A stretch of DNA of 64,000 bases from JAVBQG01 sp031549185 (GTDB taxonomy: Bacteria; Synergistota; Synergistia; Synergistales; Synergistaceae): assembly GCA_031549185.1 (NCBI GenBank), contig JAVBQG010000058.1, positions 1 through 64,000 on the forward strand, in the 5' to 3' direction. Position numbers and translations under genes: made by a program. Positions 6,654-14,976 of this stretch are shown piece after piece. How positions within the stretch are numbered: position 1 is the first letter of the stretch; every line of letters starts with the position of its first letter. The notes beneath the pieces are model-generated. The model had not been told where the DNA came from and ran no database searches. It saw only the letters and a program-made list of their open reading frames with translations.

Positions 6654-8287
6654 TGGAGATTTCCCGTATTTCCGATTTCACCCTTCTTTTTTGGTCCAGG
6701 TTTGAGCGGAACGCTGTTTTCGTCCTCTTCTCCGTCCCCCGATGAATCTGGAGGGATTCGCAACCGGATTTTCACCTGCTCAGGGTACACGTCAATCCGA
6801 TCGACGAAAGCGATATAAACCTCTCTCCGTCTTTCCGGGTCTTCAAGTAATGTCGATATCTTCGCGGAGATGCCACCCAGATCGAAATCTGGGGCCTCTT
6901 GGGGCATGTTCGAGGTCTGGAGGTCGCCCAGCAACAAATCGATCTCTTTGAGGCGTTTTTTGGCCTTTTCGAGCCTTTCCGCGAGGTCGGCAAGGGGAAG
7001 CACCCCTTGTTCGACGGCGTCCAGCAGATTGTCTCTCCTCTTCTCCAATTCCGCCCGCTCCGTTTTGAGCTGTTTCGCCCTCTCCGTTTTGTCCTCTTCC
7101 CCCTGATAAAGTTCCGCCTGCATTTCCTGCAGCACAGTTCTCAGCGCTTCGGGGTCGCAGAAGCTCTTTCGAATCTCGGAGAGAACGGCTTCCTCGATGA
7201 ATTCCTGGCGAACGTAGGCATTTGTGCAAAGCTGTGAGGTATCGACCTTTGTGCTCGTCTTCTTCGTGGAGCACGCATAATACCAATTGATGACGTTGTT
7301 TTCGCGTTTCCCTGAGTATGCTTTGACCCCGCCATACCTTCGGCCACACAAGCCACAGAAGATCAATCCATTCAGCAGGTTTCTCCCATGAGGCGTTTGA
7401 GCTTGGAATCGCGGTCTTGGCACGTCCTTATGCCTCCTTTCGACAGCCTCGGCCATTTCGCGTGTAATGATCGGCTCGTGGGTATTCTCGGTGAGAATCC
7501 ATTCTTCTTCGGGCTTTTTGCCTACATGTTTCTTGACGACAGTTTTTGTCCGATTGAAGAGCATATTCCCAAGGTAGCACTGACGGTTTTTATGCAACAT
7601 TTGGTAGACTGTTGTTTGCGCCCATTCTTTTCCTCGGGGTGTTTGGATCCCTCGGGCGTTGAGCGCCTTCGCGATTTGATACAACCCCATACCTTCTATG
7701 TAGAGCTGGTAAATTTCTCGAACGATGGCCGCTTGCTCTGGTACAGGTTCCAGTTTTTTCTTGATTCCACCGCTGTCAAGAACGACGGGCACTTTTTTGT
7801 ACCCAAACGGCGCGGTACCTCCGACGGCATATCCCGCCTTGGCAGTCGCGACCATGCCACGGAACACGTCCTCGGCGAGCTGCGCGGAGTAGAATTCGTT
7901 GAAAGCGTCGAGGATCCCGTTCATCAGGACGCCGACGGAGCCGTTCATTTCGGGCTCGGTGACGGAGAAGAGTCGGATGTTTTTCTGTTCGAGGAGGAAG
8001 CGGAAGCCCTGCGCGATTCGCGCGCTGCGGGCGAAGCGGTTTGAGCGCCAGACGATGACCGCCTTGAACTCGGCTTTCCCGGAGGAGATGATCTTGCGGA
8101 GGCGCGAAAACTCGGGGCGGTCCTCGGTGCGCCCCGTGATGCCGGCGTCGATGAATTCTTCGACAACCTGGTACCCGCGGGTCTCGGCGAAGCGCCTGAT
8201 CTCGTCGAGCTGCGCGGTGATCGGAAGTTCGTCTTCGGCCTGGGATTCGGTAGAGACGCGAGCATATGCGACGGCAGGAATAGACAT
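6386..8287 (-). CDS. large serine recombinase (phage integrase)
   Basis: Catalyses site-specific integration and excision. The N-terminal resolvase domain has the nucleophile in YARVST (S12). The recombinase domain is at about 160-270. A zinc ribbon follows (FCGLCG near residue 315, then YYAC and LC), then a coiled coil at about 390-450. The ATG at 8287 has a GCGAGGT ribosome binding site; the TTG seven codons upstream lies in that site and is rejected. Phage-specific sequence ends near base 6640. The remaining 85 or so residues are translated from the antisense strand of comM and are an accident of integration, so the excised phage must use a different stop. Confidence 0.9.
   Translation of the reverse strand: MSIPAVAYARVSTESQAEDELPITAQLDEIRRFAETRGYQVVEEFIDAGITGRTEDRPEFSRLRKIISSGKAEFKAVIVWRSNRFARSARIAQGFRFLLEQKNIRLFSVTEPEMNGSVGVLMNGILDAFNEFYSAQLAEDVFRGMVATAKAGYAVGGTAPFGYKKVPVVLDSGGIKKKLEPVPEQAAIVREIYQLYIEGMGLYQIAKALNARGIQTPRGKEWAQTTVYQMLHKNRQCYLGNMLFNRTKTVVKKHVGKKPEEEWILTENTHEPIITREMAEAVERRHKDVPRPRFQAQTPHGRNLLNGLIFCGLCGRRYGGVKAYSGKRENNVINWYYACSTKKTSTKVDTSQLCTNAYVRQEFIEEAVLSEIRKSFCDPEALRTVLQEMQAELYQGEEDKTERAKQLKTERAELEKRRDNLLDAVEQGVLPLADLAERLEKAKKRLKEIDLLLGDLQTSNMPQEAPDFDLGGISAKISTLLEDPERRREVYIAFVDRIDVYPEQVKIRLRIPPDSSGDGEEDENSVPLKPGPKKKGEIGNTGNLHYVNNSPREAREISPGLNVAPPPQIETVLAVWCAARKGLALPDSSGRPAVLRTSSTSIISSSERGGRMPFIARASSVLPDPGEPVNSRL
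6625..6650. other. left attachment junction (attL) of the prophage
   Basis: comM homology is lost between about 6636 and 6645, and the phage recombinase reading frame begins its phage-specific part just to the right. The exact core cannot be fixed without the right junction. Large serine recombinases usually leave only a short identity at the crossover. Confidence 0.6.
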
Positions 8288-8317
8288 GATATAATTACCT
8301 CGCAATCTTTAGCGTTG

Positions 8318-8351
8318 GAGCCGACTCATTCCTTGCCGGGGGAGTCGGCTC
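8318..8351. other. 10-bp inverted repeat before the recombinase gene
   Basis: GAGCCGACTC (8318-8327) and GAGTCGGCTC (8342-8351) are perfect inverted repeats with a 14-base loop, between the pentapeptide gene and the recombinase. On the minus strand no T tract follows, so it does not look like a terminator of the pentapeptide gene. A regulatory or protein-binding role is possible. Confidence 0.45.
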
Positions 8352-8389
8352 TTTCATTGTAACACGATGAATTCTGCCGATATCGATAT

Positions 8390-10210
8390 TTAGCTTCCGT
8401 CATGCGGACGCTTCCGTTTAACCGGTTTAAGTTCTGGCCCAAGGGACTGAAATAGGATCCCAATTCGAGTAACGAGAACAGCGAGAAGAAAATATCCACA
8501 GAAAAGGTTTATGCAAACGAAAATCATTCCAAGCAATGTGGCTGACGAATTAAGGATGACATTAATCTCACCGAATCCGAGAGTAACCATCGTGGCAAAA
8601 CTAAAGAAAAATAACGCAAGAATCCATTTTATAAAATTAATATCATGTGAATACTCAACCTTACTAAGTACATCAATTCCAGAAGCTTCCGTTATTGCGT
8701 ATAAGCATGTGAAAAGGCAAACAGATGACAGAAAGAAGACAAGAACCCTCTTCGTGCTGCTTCCATAATCAGAAATCCACCAGAAAACATTCATGAAAAA
8801 GGCTATGAATCCGATTGTTGTAATTTTCACGATTAACGCCCATAGAATCATCGGAAAAATAAAAAAAGAAATAAAAAAAATCAAGGATAAGAACTCTCCG
8901 TTTTGCTGAACTTTCCCCAAAAACCCCATCAAAAAAATGCTGTAGATTAAAATGAACACCTCGAAAAATCTCCAAGGTTTTCGATTTTTCCGTAATGTTT
9001 GGTGATATGAGTAGAAATTTCCCCATGCAATTCTACGTATATTTGTTTTCAGGCCAGCGAGTAGTGAAAGTTCTATCCGAGCCGAATCAAGACCAACACT
9101 TGCAAAATTAGTTTGATCATCAACAGAGCAGTCTTGAATCATCGTTTTCCCATCCAGCATGACATAGCTAAAGTCAGCGCCTTTGAGACAGTTTCCACCA
9201 AGATATGTTCCTTTGAAATTAGCACCTTGTGCATTAACATCTTCAAAGTTTATCCCAGATAAATCTTGTCCTTCAAAGCTCGCGAATCTCAGGCAAGCTC
9301 CTTTTAAGTTAACCGCACCTAGGTTTGTTTTTTCAAGATCCACTTCCTCTAAATTTGCTCCTTCAAGATTAGCCGCAAATAAAATTGTCTCCTCTAGGTT
9401 TGCCCGTTTCAGGCTTGCTCCCTCGAGATTCGCAGCTCCTAAATGTGCTCTTTTCAGATTGGCACGTTCTAGATTAGTTCTTTGTAAGTCGACGTCGCGG
9501 AGATTGGTTCCCTCAAGAATGGCTCCCTGTAAGCAGCTCTCTGAAAGATCTGCATGGGTCAGATCAATCTCTTTAAGGTTTGCGTTCTGCAAATCGGCAG
9601 CTTTGAGAATTGCATACTGCATCTTTCCCCCTTTCATGTTTAGTTCGAAAAGTTTTGCCCCTGAAAGGTTTGCCGCTGTAAAATTAATTTTTTCTGTAAT
9701 GTTATTATCAAACTTAGCATTTTTTAGATTTGCGGCACCGAAGTCTGTGTTTTTAAGTCTTGTGCCTGTAAAATTTGCTCTTTCTAAATCCGCTGCTTCT
9801 AAACGTGCCTCACTTAGATTCGCATTGTCGAAATTGACGCCTTGCAGGTAGGCGTTCCACAAACGTACCCCATTTAGGTTAGCTGAGGACAGCGTTGCGT
9901 TATCAAGGTGTACAACTGATAGATTTGCGTTGGCAAGATAAGTTTCACGCAAGTCGACTTTTTCTAACCAAATCATAATTGATGGATTATTACTACGCCA
10001 CTCATTCCACGGTGAAAGATCCCGCCTGCTTGCACAATCGATAAGCATTTTTTGTAAAACCGTGTCAACCCACTCTTCGTTACTACGATACAATATACCG
10101 AGCATGGTGTGAGGCGGTGGTTTTAACCATAATTCTCGACGTGCAAGTTCCAGTTCAGCAGGGTTATTCTTGAATTTTCCCTCTAAATATTCGAATTCTT
10201 GCCTGTCCAC
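8390..10210 (-). CDS. pentapeptide-repeat protein fused to a K+-channel-like membrane domain
   Basis: 606 residues. Residues from about 60 to 350 form a long run of A(N/D)LxxAxLxxxx pentapeptide repeats, which fold as a right-handed quadrilateral helix. A hydrophobic C-terminal half (about 420-590) follows. It has several transmembrane helices and the segment TLGFGE at residues 543-548, in the position of the TxGYGD selectivity filter of potassium channels, between two helices. The fusion suggests a membrane pore controlled by a repeat sensor; the function is inferred. GTG start with GGGG upstream. The base composition is far more AT-rich than the host genes, which points to recent transfer. 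Confidence 0.75.
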   Translation of the reverse strand: MDRQEFEYLEGKFKNNPAELELARRELWLKPPPHTMLGILYRSNEEWVDTVLQKMLIDCASRRDLSPWNEWRSNNPSIMIWLEKVDLRETYLANANLSVVHLDNATLSSANLNGVRLWNAYLQGVNFDNANLSEARLEAADLERANFTGTRLKNTDFGAANLKNAKFDNNITEKINFTAANLSGAKLFELNMKGGKMQYAILKAADLQNANLKEIDLTHADLSESCLQGAILEGTNLRDVDLQRTNLERANLKRAHLGAANLEGASLKRANLEETILFAANLEGANLEEVDLEKTNLGAVNLKGACLRFASFEGQDLSGINFEDVNAQGANFKGTYLGGNCLKGADFSYVMLDGKTMIQDCSVDDQTNFASVGLDSARIELSLLAGLKTNIRRIAWGNFYSYHQTLRKNRKPWRFFEVFILIYSIFLMGFLGKVQQNGEFLSLIFFISFFIFPMILWALIVKITTIGFIAFFMNVFWWISDYGSSTKRVLVFFLSSVCLFTCLYAITEASGIDVLSKVEYSHDINFIKWILALFFFSFATMVTLGFGEINVILNSSATLLGMIFVCINLFCGYFLLAVLVTRIGILFQSLGPELKPVKRKRPHDGS

Positions 10211-10247
10211 AAGATATTTCCCCTTTAGCGTGCGTAAATATTATTAT

Positions 10248-11291
10248 TTATGGTTTGCACTTCTTACACGGCACAAACCCTGCCCCGACCGCCTCTTCCC
10301 GTGTCTTCAACACCACCTGATTCTTCGGCGCCGGCAGTGAGCCGCAACTCAGTCGGTGAAACTTCCTCGTGTTCTGATTCCCGATGTACCCGCCCGCACT
10401 CGTTGAACTCGCTGCAGGTTTTTCCTTCGTTCCGACAACAGGGGCAGCCACTGCGACACTTCCCGCCTCGTCCTGCTTCACCGAGTACGTCGTCCCATCA
10501 GTAGAGATCACCACAGACCCGCCGGTCGTCGTGTACCACTTCACCTTCGCAGCTCGTAACGCGGACAGCGTTTCCTTGTGCGGATGCCCGTAACTGTTCC
10601 CGACCCCGCAGGAGATCACCGCGACCTCGGGCTTAACCTGACCCAGCAGCGCGGCATCGGTCCCGTTATGACTCCCGTGGTGCCCGACCTTCAAAACAGT
10701 CGAGCGTGGGAGTGTCCCCAGCGTCGCGCGTTCCGCTTCCTCCGCATCGCCCATCAGCAGGAATGAAACCTTCCCATATGAAATCCGCAGGACCAAGCAG
10801 TTGTTGTTCGCATCGCTGTTGGTCCCGGAGATCTCCTTCGCGGGCCCGAGCACTTCGATTTTCGCTGCGCCGATCTGTTCCGAGAATCCCGCCTTCGGTT
10901 GTCCGAAACGAACCCCCTTCGCCCGTATCTCTTCCAGATACCGCTTCTGCACCTGCGACCCATGGGCGTACCCCGAGTCCCAAACTTTACCCACCGGAAA
11001 CGCACGCAGGACGGCCACAGAGCTCCCGATGTGATCTTCGTGGGGATGAGTCCCGACCAGGATGTTGATCTTCTCTACGCCCTGTCCTTGCAGGTATTGG
11101 ATCAGCGCGTAGGATGCGTTCGCCGATCCTGTGTCCACGAGCATGTTCTCGCCGGTCGGGAACTGCACGAGTATTGAATCGCCTTGGCCGACGTTGATGG
11201 CGTGGAGGATAAGGTCGGCGGCGAAAGCAGGGGACAAAAGGAAAAAGAAAATAAGCAGAACATTAAAGACGCCTGCAAGTATTTTTTTCAT
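10248..11291 (-). CDS. secreted ComEC/Rec2-type metallo-beta-lactamase with C-terminal Cys knuckle
   Basis: A signal peptide (MKKILAGVFNVLLIFF...SPAFA) is followed by a metallo-beta-lactamase domain. The domain contains NVGQGDSILVQFP, the metal site THPHEDHIGS, and later KVGHHGSHNGT, as in the ComEC C-terminal domain and other secreted nuclease-like MBL proteins. A second small domain at the end (KFHRLSCGSL ... GFVPCKKCKP) looks like a zinc knuckle related to the Ada metal-binding domain. The start chosen is the ATG at 11291, in front of the signal peptide; the frame is open further upstream without protein-like sequence. 347 residues. A role in extracellular nucleic-acid hydrolysis is inferred. 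Confidence 0.8.
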   Translation of the reverse strand: MKKILAGVFNVLLIFFFLLSPAFAADLILHAINVGQGDSILVQFPTGENMLVDTGSANASYALIQYLQGQGVEKINILVGTHPHEDHIGSSVAVLRAFPVGKVWDSGYAHGSQVQKRYLEEIRAKGVRFGQPKAGFSEQIGAAKIEVLGPAKEISGTNSDANNNCLVLRISYGKVSFLLMGDAEEAERATLGTLPRSTVLKVGHHGSHNGTDAALLGQVKPEVAVISCGVGNSYGHPHKETLSALRAAKVKWYTTTGGSVVISTDGTTYSVKQDEAGSVAVAAPVVGTKEKPAASSTSAGGYIGNQNTRKFHRLSCGSLPAPKNQVVLKTREEAVGAGFVPCKKCKP

Positions 11292-11304
11292 CCTGAAATA
11301 AGCC

Positions 11305-12513
11305 TCAACACTCTTCCGGGTTATACGTAAAAACCTGAGGATGATCAATTTGAAGGTGTGACACCCCATTGCGGACACAAATCCTGTTATGATAATTTGC
11401 GAGCCAATTATATTTCGCAAAAACCATTTCATTATTTTGATGTTGTATTAATCGTTCTTTCACACATTTTTGATGAGTGCTTAAATCGGACATCGCGCGC
11501 TTCTTTCTGGCTCCAGGGGAAACAATTGGAAATTTTGCTTTTTCTTCTTCAGATAAAAGGGCGAGTCGGCATGCAATAATGTGATAATCTTCTCGCTCGG
11601 GTGGAACGTTTATGTAATTCACAAAAGTTTGTCCATCGTCCGAACGATCTAGCCATGCAGCAACAGATATTTCAACACTTTCCTGCATTTTTTCCGCTTC
11701 GATTTCCGTCACACGAATAATCATTTTTCTCAACTTCTCAATAGTATTTTTATCTTCCCACAGACTATTATTCGTTTTCGCTGTGGTGATAAGGTTTTTT
11801 ACATCTTCAATGTCTTTTGACGTAAACTGCCCGTATGGCAAATATAGCGAAAAATCTTTCGCGTTTGTATGAACAACCCTACGAAGGACTTTAAGAGCTT
11901 CTTCTCTTACTGCTTCGTTTGCAGTGTTTTCAACATAACGGATGGCAGTCAAGAAAGATTCATAAAAATCAATTCGATACTCCTTATAAGCATCAAAATC
12001 ACAGTTCACAAGCAATTCTAGACAGGAAGGTAAAACAAGGATTCGTGGATAAATCGATGATTTACTCTCTGCTTGGTATGCATCGATGAGTGCTTGCCCA
12101 AACACAAAATCCTGATCTCGGTAGAATGTCCCTTTTGCTATTGCTCCCCTAAGAAACAAACCATGTTCGACAGACAAATATCTTTGAAATGACGCTGTGT
12201 GCGATAATAAATTGGCGAGGCGTAGGGCAGAAACGAAGTGGTTATCACCTGCCTCAAGGCTAAAGACGAAATTATCTGAGAAAATATTAAATTTGATTAC
12301 CTCTTCGTTTTCTTCATTTTGGAGAGGGCGCAAGATTTCACTGAATTCTCGTAAGTAGCCCTGACGCGCATATGTCGCCCTAATTGCTTCTTTAATTTTG
12401 CTCAGCAGGACGTTTTCACCCATATCCTTAATCAGTTCCTTATAGCCAAGAATATCGCAGAAAGCCACTAAATGCTCTGAAACCTTCTCTTCACTGTTTT
12501 CAGGCACACTCAT
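11305..12513 (-). CDS. class III nucleotidyl-cyclase-like protein
   Basis: 402 residues, function not established. The N-terminal half matches the class III cyclase fold in order. AFCDILGYKEL has an aspartate (D20) at the first metal position and FSDNFVF an aspartate (D80) at the second. FLRGAIAKGTF...FGQALIDAYQAES resembles the dimer/substrate segment. The C-terminal 200 residues are helical and unrecognised. Proteins of this class include the cyclases of Pycsar antiphage systems, but no recognised Pycsar effector is adjacent. The ATG at 12513 follows the ImmA-like gene by eight bases, so the two form one transcription unit. AT-rich. Confidence 0.5.
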   Translation of the reverse strand: MSVPENSEEKVSEHLVAFCDILGYKELIKDMGENVLLSKIKEAIRATYARQGYLREFSEILRPLQNEENEEVIKFNIFSDNFVFSLEAGDNHFVSALRLANLLSHTASFQRYLSVEHGLFLRGAIAKGTFYRDQDFVFGQALIDAYQAESKSSIYPRILVLPSCLELLVNCDFDAYKEYRIDFYESFLTAIRYVENTANEAVREEALKVLRRVVHTNAKDFSLYLPYGQFTSKDIEDVKNLITTAKTNNSLWEDKNTIEKLRKMIIRVTEIEAEKMQESVEISVAAWLDRSDDGQTFVNYINVPPEREDYHIIACRLALLSEEEKAKFPIVSPGARKKRAMSDLSTHQKCVKERLIQHQNNEMVFAKYNWLANYHNRICVRNGVSHLQIDHPQVFTYNPEEC

Positions 12514-12521
12514 AACTTCTT

Positions 12522-12974
12522 TTACACCCCCCACCCCAACAACCCCGCCTTCACCATCGCCATCTCCACCGGCACCGCGCAGATCTCCGCGATCCTCTCC
12601 GGCGTCAGCCATCCATGCGCATGTAGCAACTTCTTCGGCATCAACAAGTCCAGCGCGAACGCCTTTGCCTGTTCGACCTCGCCCCGCGGGCGGGGGAGTG
12701 GTTTCCGATCAACGATTTTGACCGGTCCATGCTTCAACATCATATGCCCGAGTTCCCGCGCGATCCCGTAGCGTTGCTGCTCGACCGGGAGTGACCTGTT
12801 CACGACGATCAGCGGCGCGCTGTGGTAGTAGATGTAAAACGCCCTGTACTTCCCGAGCCGCATGTACCGGATATCGCCTTCCTGCTTTGTGCAGATCGCA
12901 GCGAGGTCGACCGGCAAATTGCCGGAGTCGAGGAGTTTGCGGGCGGCGATTTCGGCGACGGTTGGATATGTCAT
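12522..12974 (-). CDS. ImmA/IrrE-like protein with altered zinc motif
   Basis: 150 residues with the layout of ImmA/IrrE metallopeptidases, which often cleave phage-type repressors. An N-terminal helical segment is followed by the expected helix QRYGIARELGHMMLKH and then EQAKAFALDLLMPKKLL. The first zinc-binding histidine of HExxH is replaced by arginine (R73-E-L-G-H77), and the DNA codon is CGG. The second histidine, the glutamate and the downstream acidic residue remain. It may be inactive as a protease or act as a binding module. The ATG at 12974 is preferred over an upstream TTG. It is coupled to the cyclase-like gene. Confidence 0.7.
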   Translation of the reverse strand: MTYPTVAEIAARKLLDSGNLPVDLAAICTKQEGDIRYMRLGKYRAFYIYYHSAPLIVVNRSLPVEQQRYGIARELGHMMLKHGPVKIVDRKPLPRPRGEVEQAKAFALDLLMPKKLLHAHGWLTPERIAEICAVPVEMAMVKAGLLGWGV

Positions 12975-12997
12975 ACTCGTGACACTCAAAAACTAAA

Positions 12998-13021
12998 GTG
13001 AGGGGGCACTTGCCCCCTCAC
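12998..13021 (-). terminator. strong hairpin terminator
   Basis: A perfect 10-bp stem GTGAGGGGGC/GCCCCCTCAC has a four-base loop. On the minus strand it is followed by CTTTAGTTTTTG. It ends the transcript of the DUF2283 gene before the ImmA-like gene. Confidence 0.7.
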
Positions 13022-13037
13022 CGCATTGTTTAGATAA

Positions 13038-13280
13038 TCAGTCTGTGGCGTGAGAAAAATCGTATTCTGGTAACTCGTGCGCGAGCTCTTTTCTATCCCT
13101 TTTCTTAAAGTCCATGATGACAAGTCCAACAGTTGACTCGTCGTCCACGGCACGATTAAAGAAAATACCGGGGAAATCCTCGTCTCCAAAATAAGGTTTT
13201 GAAGGGGCAAGAAAGACATGCAACACATCATGACGCGCATCATACTTCGCGTTGCTCTTGTCTATCATCGTTTGCGTCAT
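13038..13280 (-). CDS. DUF2283 family protein
   Basis: 80 residues with the DUF2283 pattern: an N-terminal YDARHDVLHVFL strand pair and a central VDDESTVGLVIMDFKKRDRKEL. Such small beta proteins occur beside toxin-antitoxin and phage genes and have no agreed function. A very strong GGGGGGGAT ribosome binding site supports the ATG at 13280, although this overlaps the upstream gene by 41 bases. Confidence 0.65.
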   Translation of the reverse strand: MTQTMIDKSNAKYDARHDVLHVFLAPSKPYFGDEDFPGIFFNRAVDDESTVGLVIMDFKKRDRKELAHELPEYDFSHATD

Positions 13281-13674
13281 AAATGATCCCCCCCTTTAAT
13301 CCCTTCATATCGCGCCTTGGAACTATGGTGACAACCTCATATGGTTCCCGATCAGTATCGACAGAAACTGTTACACAGGTGGATCCTGCCCTGCCATCGA
13401 CTTCCAACTCATCGACATAACATATCCTTTTATTCTCATTATAATTGTTGTCTTCTACAATGAGTAGAGGGTTTTTAATGACCCCTGGGGCATGTGGAAG
13501 AATAGTCCGGCGAAAATCGACATCGCCTTGTGAGTGATGAAGAGTGTCAAGAATATGATAATTAACAGTATCTTCCCGAAGGACAACCGTATTCCCAAGC
13601 GGATCCCTCTCTGACCACAAAATAACGATGTCTTCGGTATTATTTGAGCTGATTATTTCCGTCTCATTATTAGG
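13240..13674 (-). CDS. hypothetical protein, possible phage-type RNase-fold (PBECR-like)
   Basis: 144 residues. The segment DPLGNTVVLREDTVNYHIL ... RRTILPHAPGVIKNP resembles the start of phage-associated Barnase/EndoU/RelE-like nuclease domains (PBECR). Later strands such as ICYVDELEVDGR and VTVSVDTDREPYEVVTIVP fit the same fold. The match is by eye and weak. The ATG at 13674 overlaps the preceding stop codon; a frame-open extension to 13779 lies inside that gene and is rejected. Confidence 0.4.
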   Translation of the reverse strand, partial: PNNETEIISSNNTEDIVILWSERDPLGNTVVLREDTVNYHILDTLHHSQGDVDFRRTILPHAPGVIKNPLLIVEDNNYNENKRICYVDELEVDGRAGSTCVTVSVDTDREPYEVVTIVPRRDMKGLKGGIIYDANDDRQEQREV

Positions 13675-13945
13675 CATCTTGCTTTCCCTCGTCGCGCGAG
13701 TGTTTGCCCAATAATGCATTTTGTTTTTCGGCATAAATTCTGAGTAGCTTAGTTTGCATTGCAATACGACATAATGCAACGCTCTCTCTTTTGCCAGATA
13801 TATTGCCTTCTTCTGGGAGATACTGGAAAAAAGTCAAAAAAGTTGTATCTCCGCGGATTTCTGTCTTTATGCCATCCGCAAACATTGCGCGCATATCGGG
13901 TATACTTGTGTGCATAACTTCCTCAATCTGTTTTTGCTCTTCCAT
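13670..13945 (-). CDS. DUF3467-like small protein, paralogue of the gene at 14105
   Basis: 91 residues. MFADGIKTEIRGDTTFLTFF and ESVALCRIAMQTKLLRIYAE line up with the protein encoded at 14105-14362. Both resemble DUF3467, in which a short beta sheet precedes a helix. The role is unknown. AAGGAGGG stands at ideal distance from the ATG. It is the first gene of the three-gene set ending with DUF2283. Confidence 0.55.
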   Translation of the reverse strand: MEEQKQIEEVMHTSIPDMRAMFADGIKTEIRGDTTFLTFFQYLPEEGNISGKRESVALCRIAMQTKLLRIYAEKQNALLGKHSRDEGKQDA

Positions 13946-14104
13946 GTGTAGCCCTCCTTTTTGTTACAATTACAACTCTCTTTCTTGATTATCGGGTATT
14001 TGCTTGGTTATTTTATTGGATCGGTCAAAAATCCCAAATTTTACATATGGCGATTTCGACGTAAATGTTTGCCTCGTACATCGTCCTGCTGTCAACCACG
14101 GCGC

Positions 14105-14362
14105 CTACTCTCCCGGCGCTTCAAACAACCCCCTGAAAATCTCCCGGCAGAAATCCCCAATCACATCTTCTTTGACCGCGATCCGGCATAAAAGTATGTT
14201 CTCCTGCACCTCGTCGTCGAGCTGCGGCGGGAGGGTGTGGAAGAACGAAAGGAAGGCGATGCCGTCGCGCACCTCCACCTTCACCCCGTCGGCGTACAGG
14301 GGTTTCGGGTCCTCCGCCTTCGCGTGGAGTTTTACTTTGGGTTGGTGTTTTGGTTTGGGCAT
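14105..14362 (-). CDS. DUF3467-like small protein, paralogue of the gene at 13670
   Basis: 85 residues. LYADGVKVEVRDGIAFLSFF and NILLCRIAVKEDVIGDFCRE match the neighbouring paralogue. A basic lysine-rich leader precedes the domain. The ATG at 14362 with AAAGG upstream is preferred to a TTG eight codons earlier. Its GC content is higher than that of its paralogue, so the two copies probably arrived separately. Confidence 0.55.
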   Translation of the reverse strand: MPKPKHQPKVKLHAKAEDPKPLYADGVKVEVRDGIAFLSFFHTLPPQLDDEVQENILLCRIAVKEDVIGDFCREIFRGLFEAPGE

Positions 14363-14409
14363 CTTCGTAAGGCCTTTCTTTGTCAAATTTTCTCAGAGAT
14401 CCTATTGCT

Positions 14410-14880
14410 TTATTTAGCTTTTGGCGGAACATTCTCAAACTTGATAGTTTCTTCATCCACGCCTAAGGAAATGCTAGGAAATTCTTTCGGTAACTCTCCG
14501 TCGGAATAATTAGTCATATAGCGAATAACTACAGGTGTGGCGGTATTGGCGGGTATCTTTCTGGTCATTTTGCCGGCACCATTTGTATTTGCGATTTGCA
14601 TCGAGTGCCTACCCCAAAATTCATTCCCTTTATTGTCATATATTGGGAACCTTGATCCATTAATTGTTACGTTCATATCTGTTGGAGTTGTCATCAAATA
14701 GTTAATTGTTAAAACGCGTTTTGGGCTAAGAGTCATGCCCCGATATTCAACTTTGATACCTGATTCTGTGTATTTGACGTATTTATTGTCTGTTTGTTCT
14801 GCGGCTTGCGCGTCATGAGAGCTTAAAACAGCGCAGACCAAAAACAAAAAAACACTGAAAGCGCAAACAACCTTACTCAT
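14410..14880 (-). CDS. exported protein of unknown function
   Basis: 156 residues with a clear signal peptide (MSKVVCAFSVFLFLVCAVLSS, cleavage near AQA-AEQ). A beta-rich domain follows, containing TESGIKVEYRGMTLSPKRVL, NVTINGSRFPIYDNKGNEFWG and PVVIRYMTNYSDGEL. This resembles small immunoglobulin-like exported proteins. AT-rich. The ATG at 14880 in front of the signal peptide is preferred over the open extension to 14937. Confidence 0.65.
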   Translation of the reverse strand: MSKVVCAFSVFLFLVCAVLSSHDAQAAEQTDNKYVKYTESGIKVEYRGMTLSPKRVLTINYLMTTPTDMNVTINGSRFPIYDNKGNEFWGRHSMQIANTNGAGKMTRKIPANTATPVVIRYMTNYSDGELPKEFPSISLGVDEETIKFENVPPKAK

Positions 14881-14976
14881 TACACTATCAACCCTTTCTT
14901 TAGAATCTCCAGTAAGTACCCGATGATGGGTATGCATGTCAGGTTTCCTAAATGCTGCTCCACAGCCTTGAACACC

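Noticed and set aside
8288..8305. TTG start of the recombinase at 8305
   Set aside because: It overlaps the ribosome binding site of the ATG at 8287, and the extra residues do not belong to the resolvase fold.
8318..8351. Terminator of the pentapeptide gene
   Set aside because: The stem is perfect, but no T tract follows on the minus strand; it lies in the leader of the recombinase gene and is listed only as an inverted repeat.
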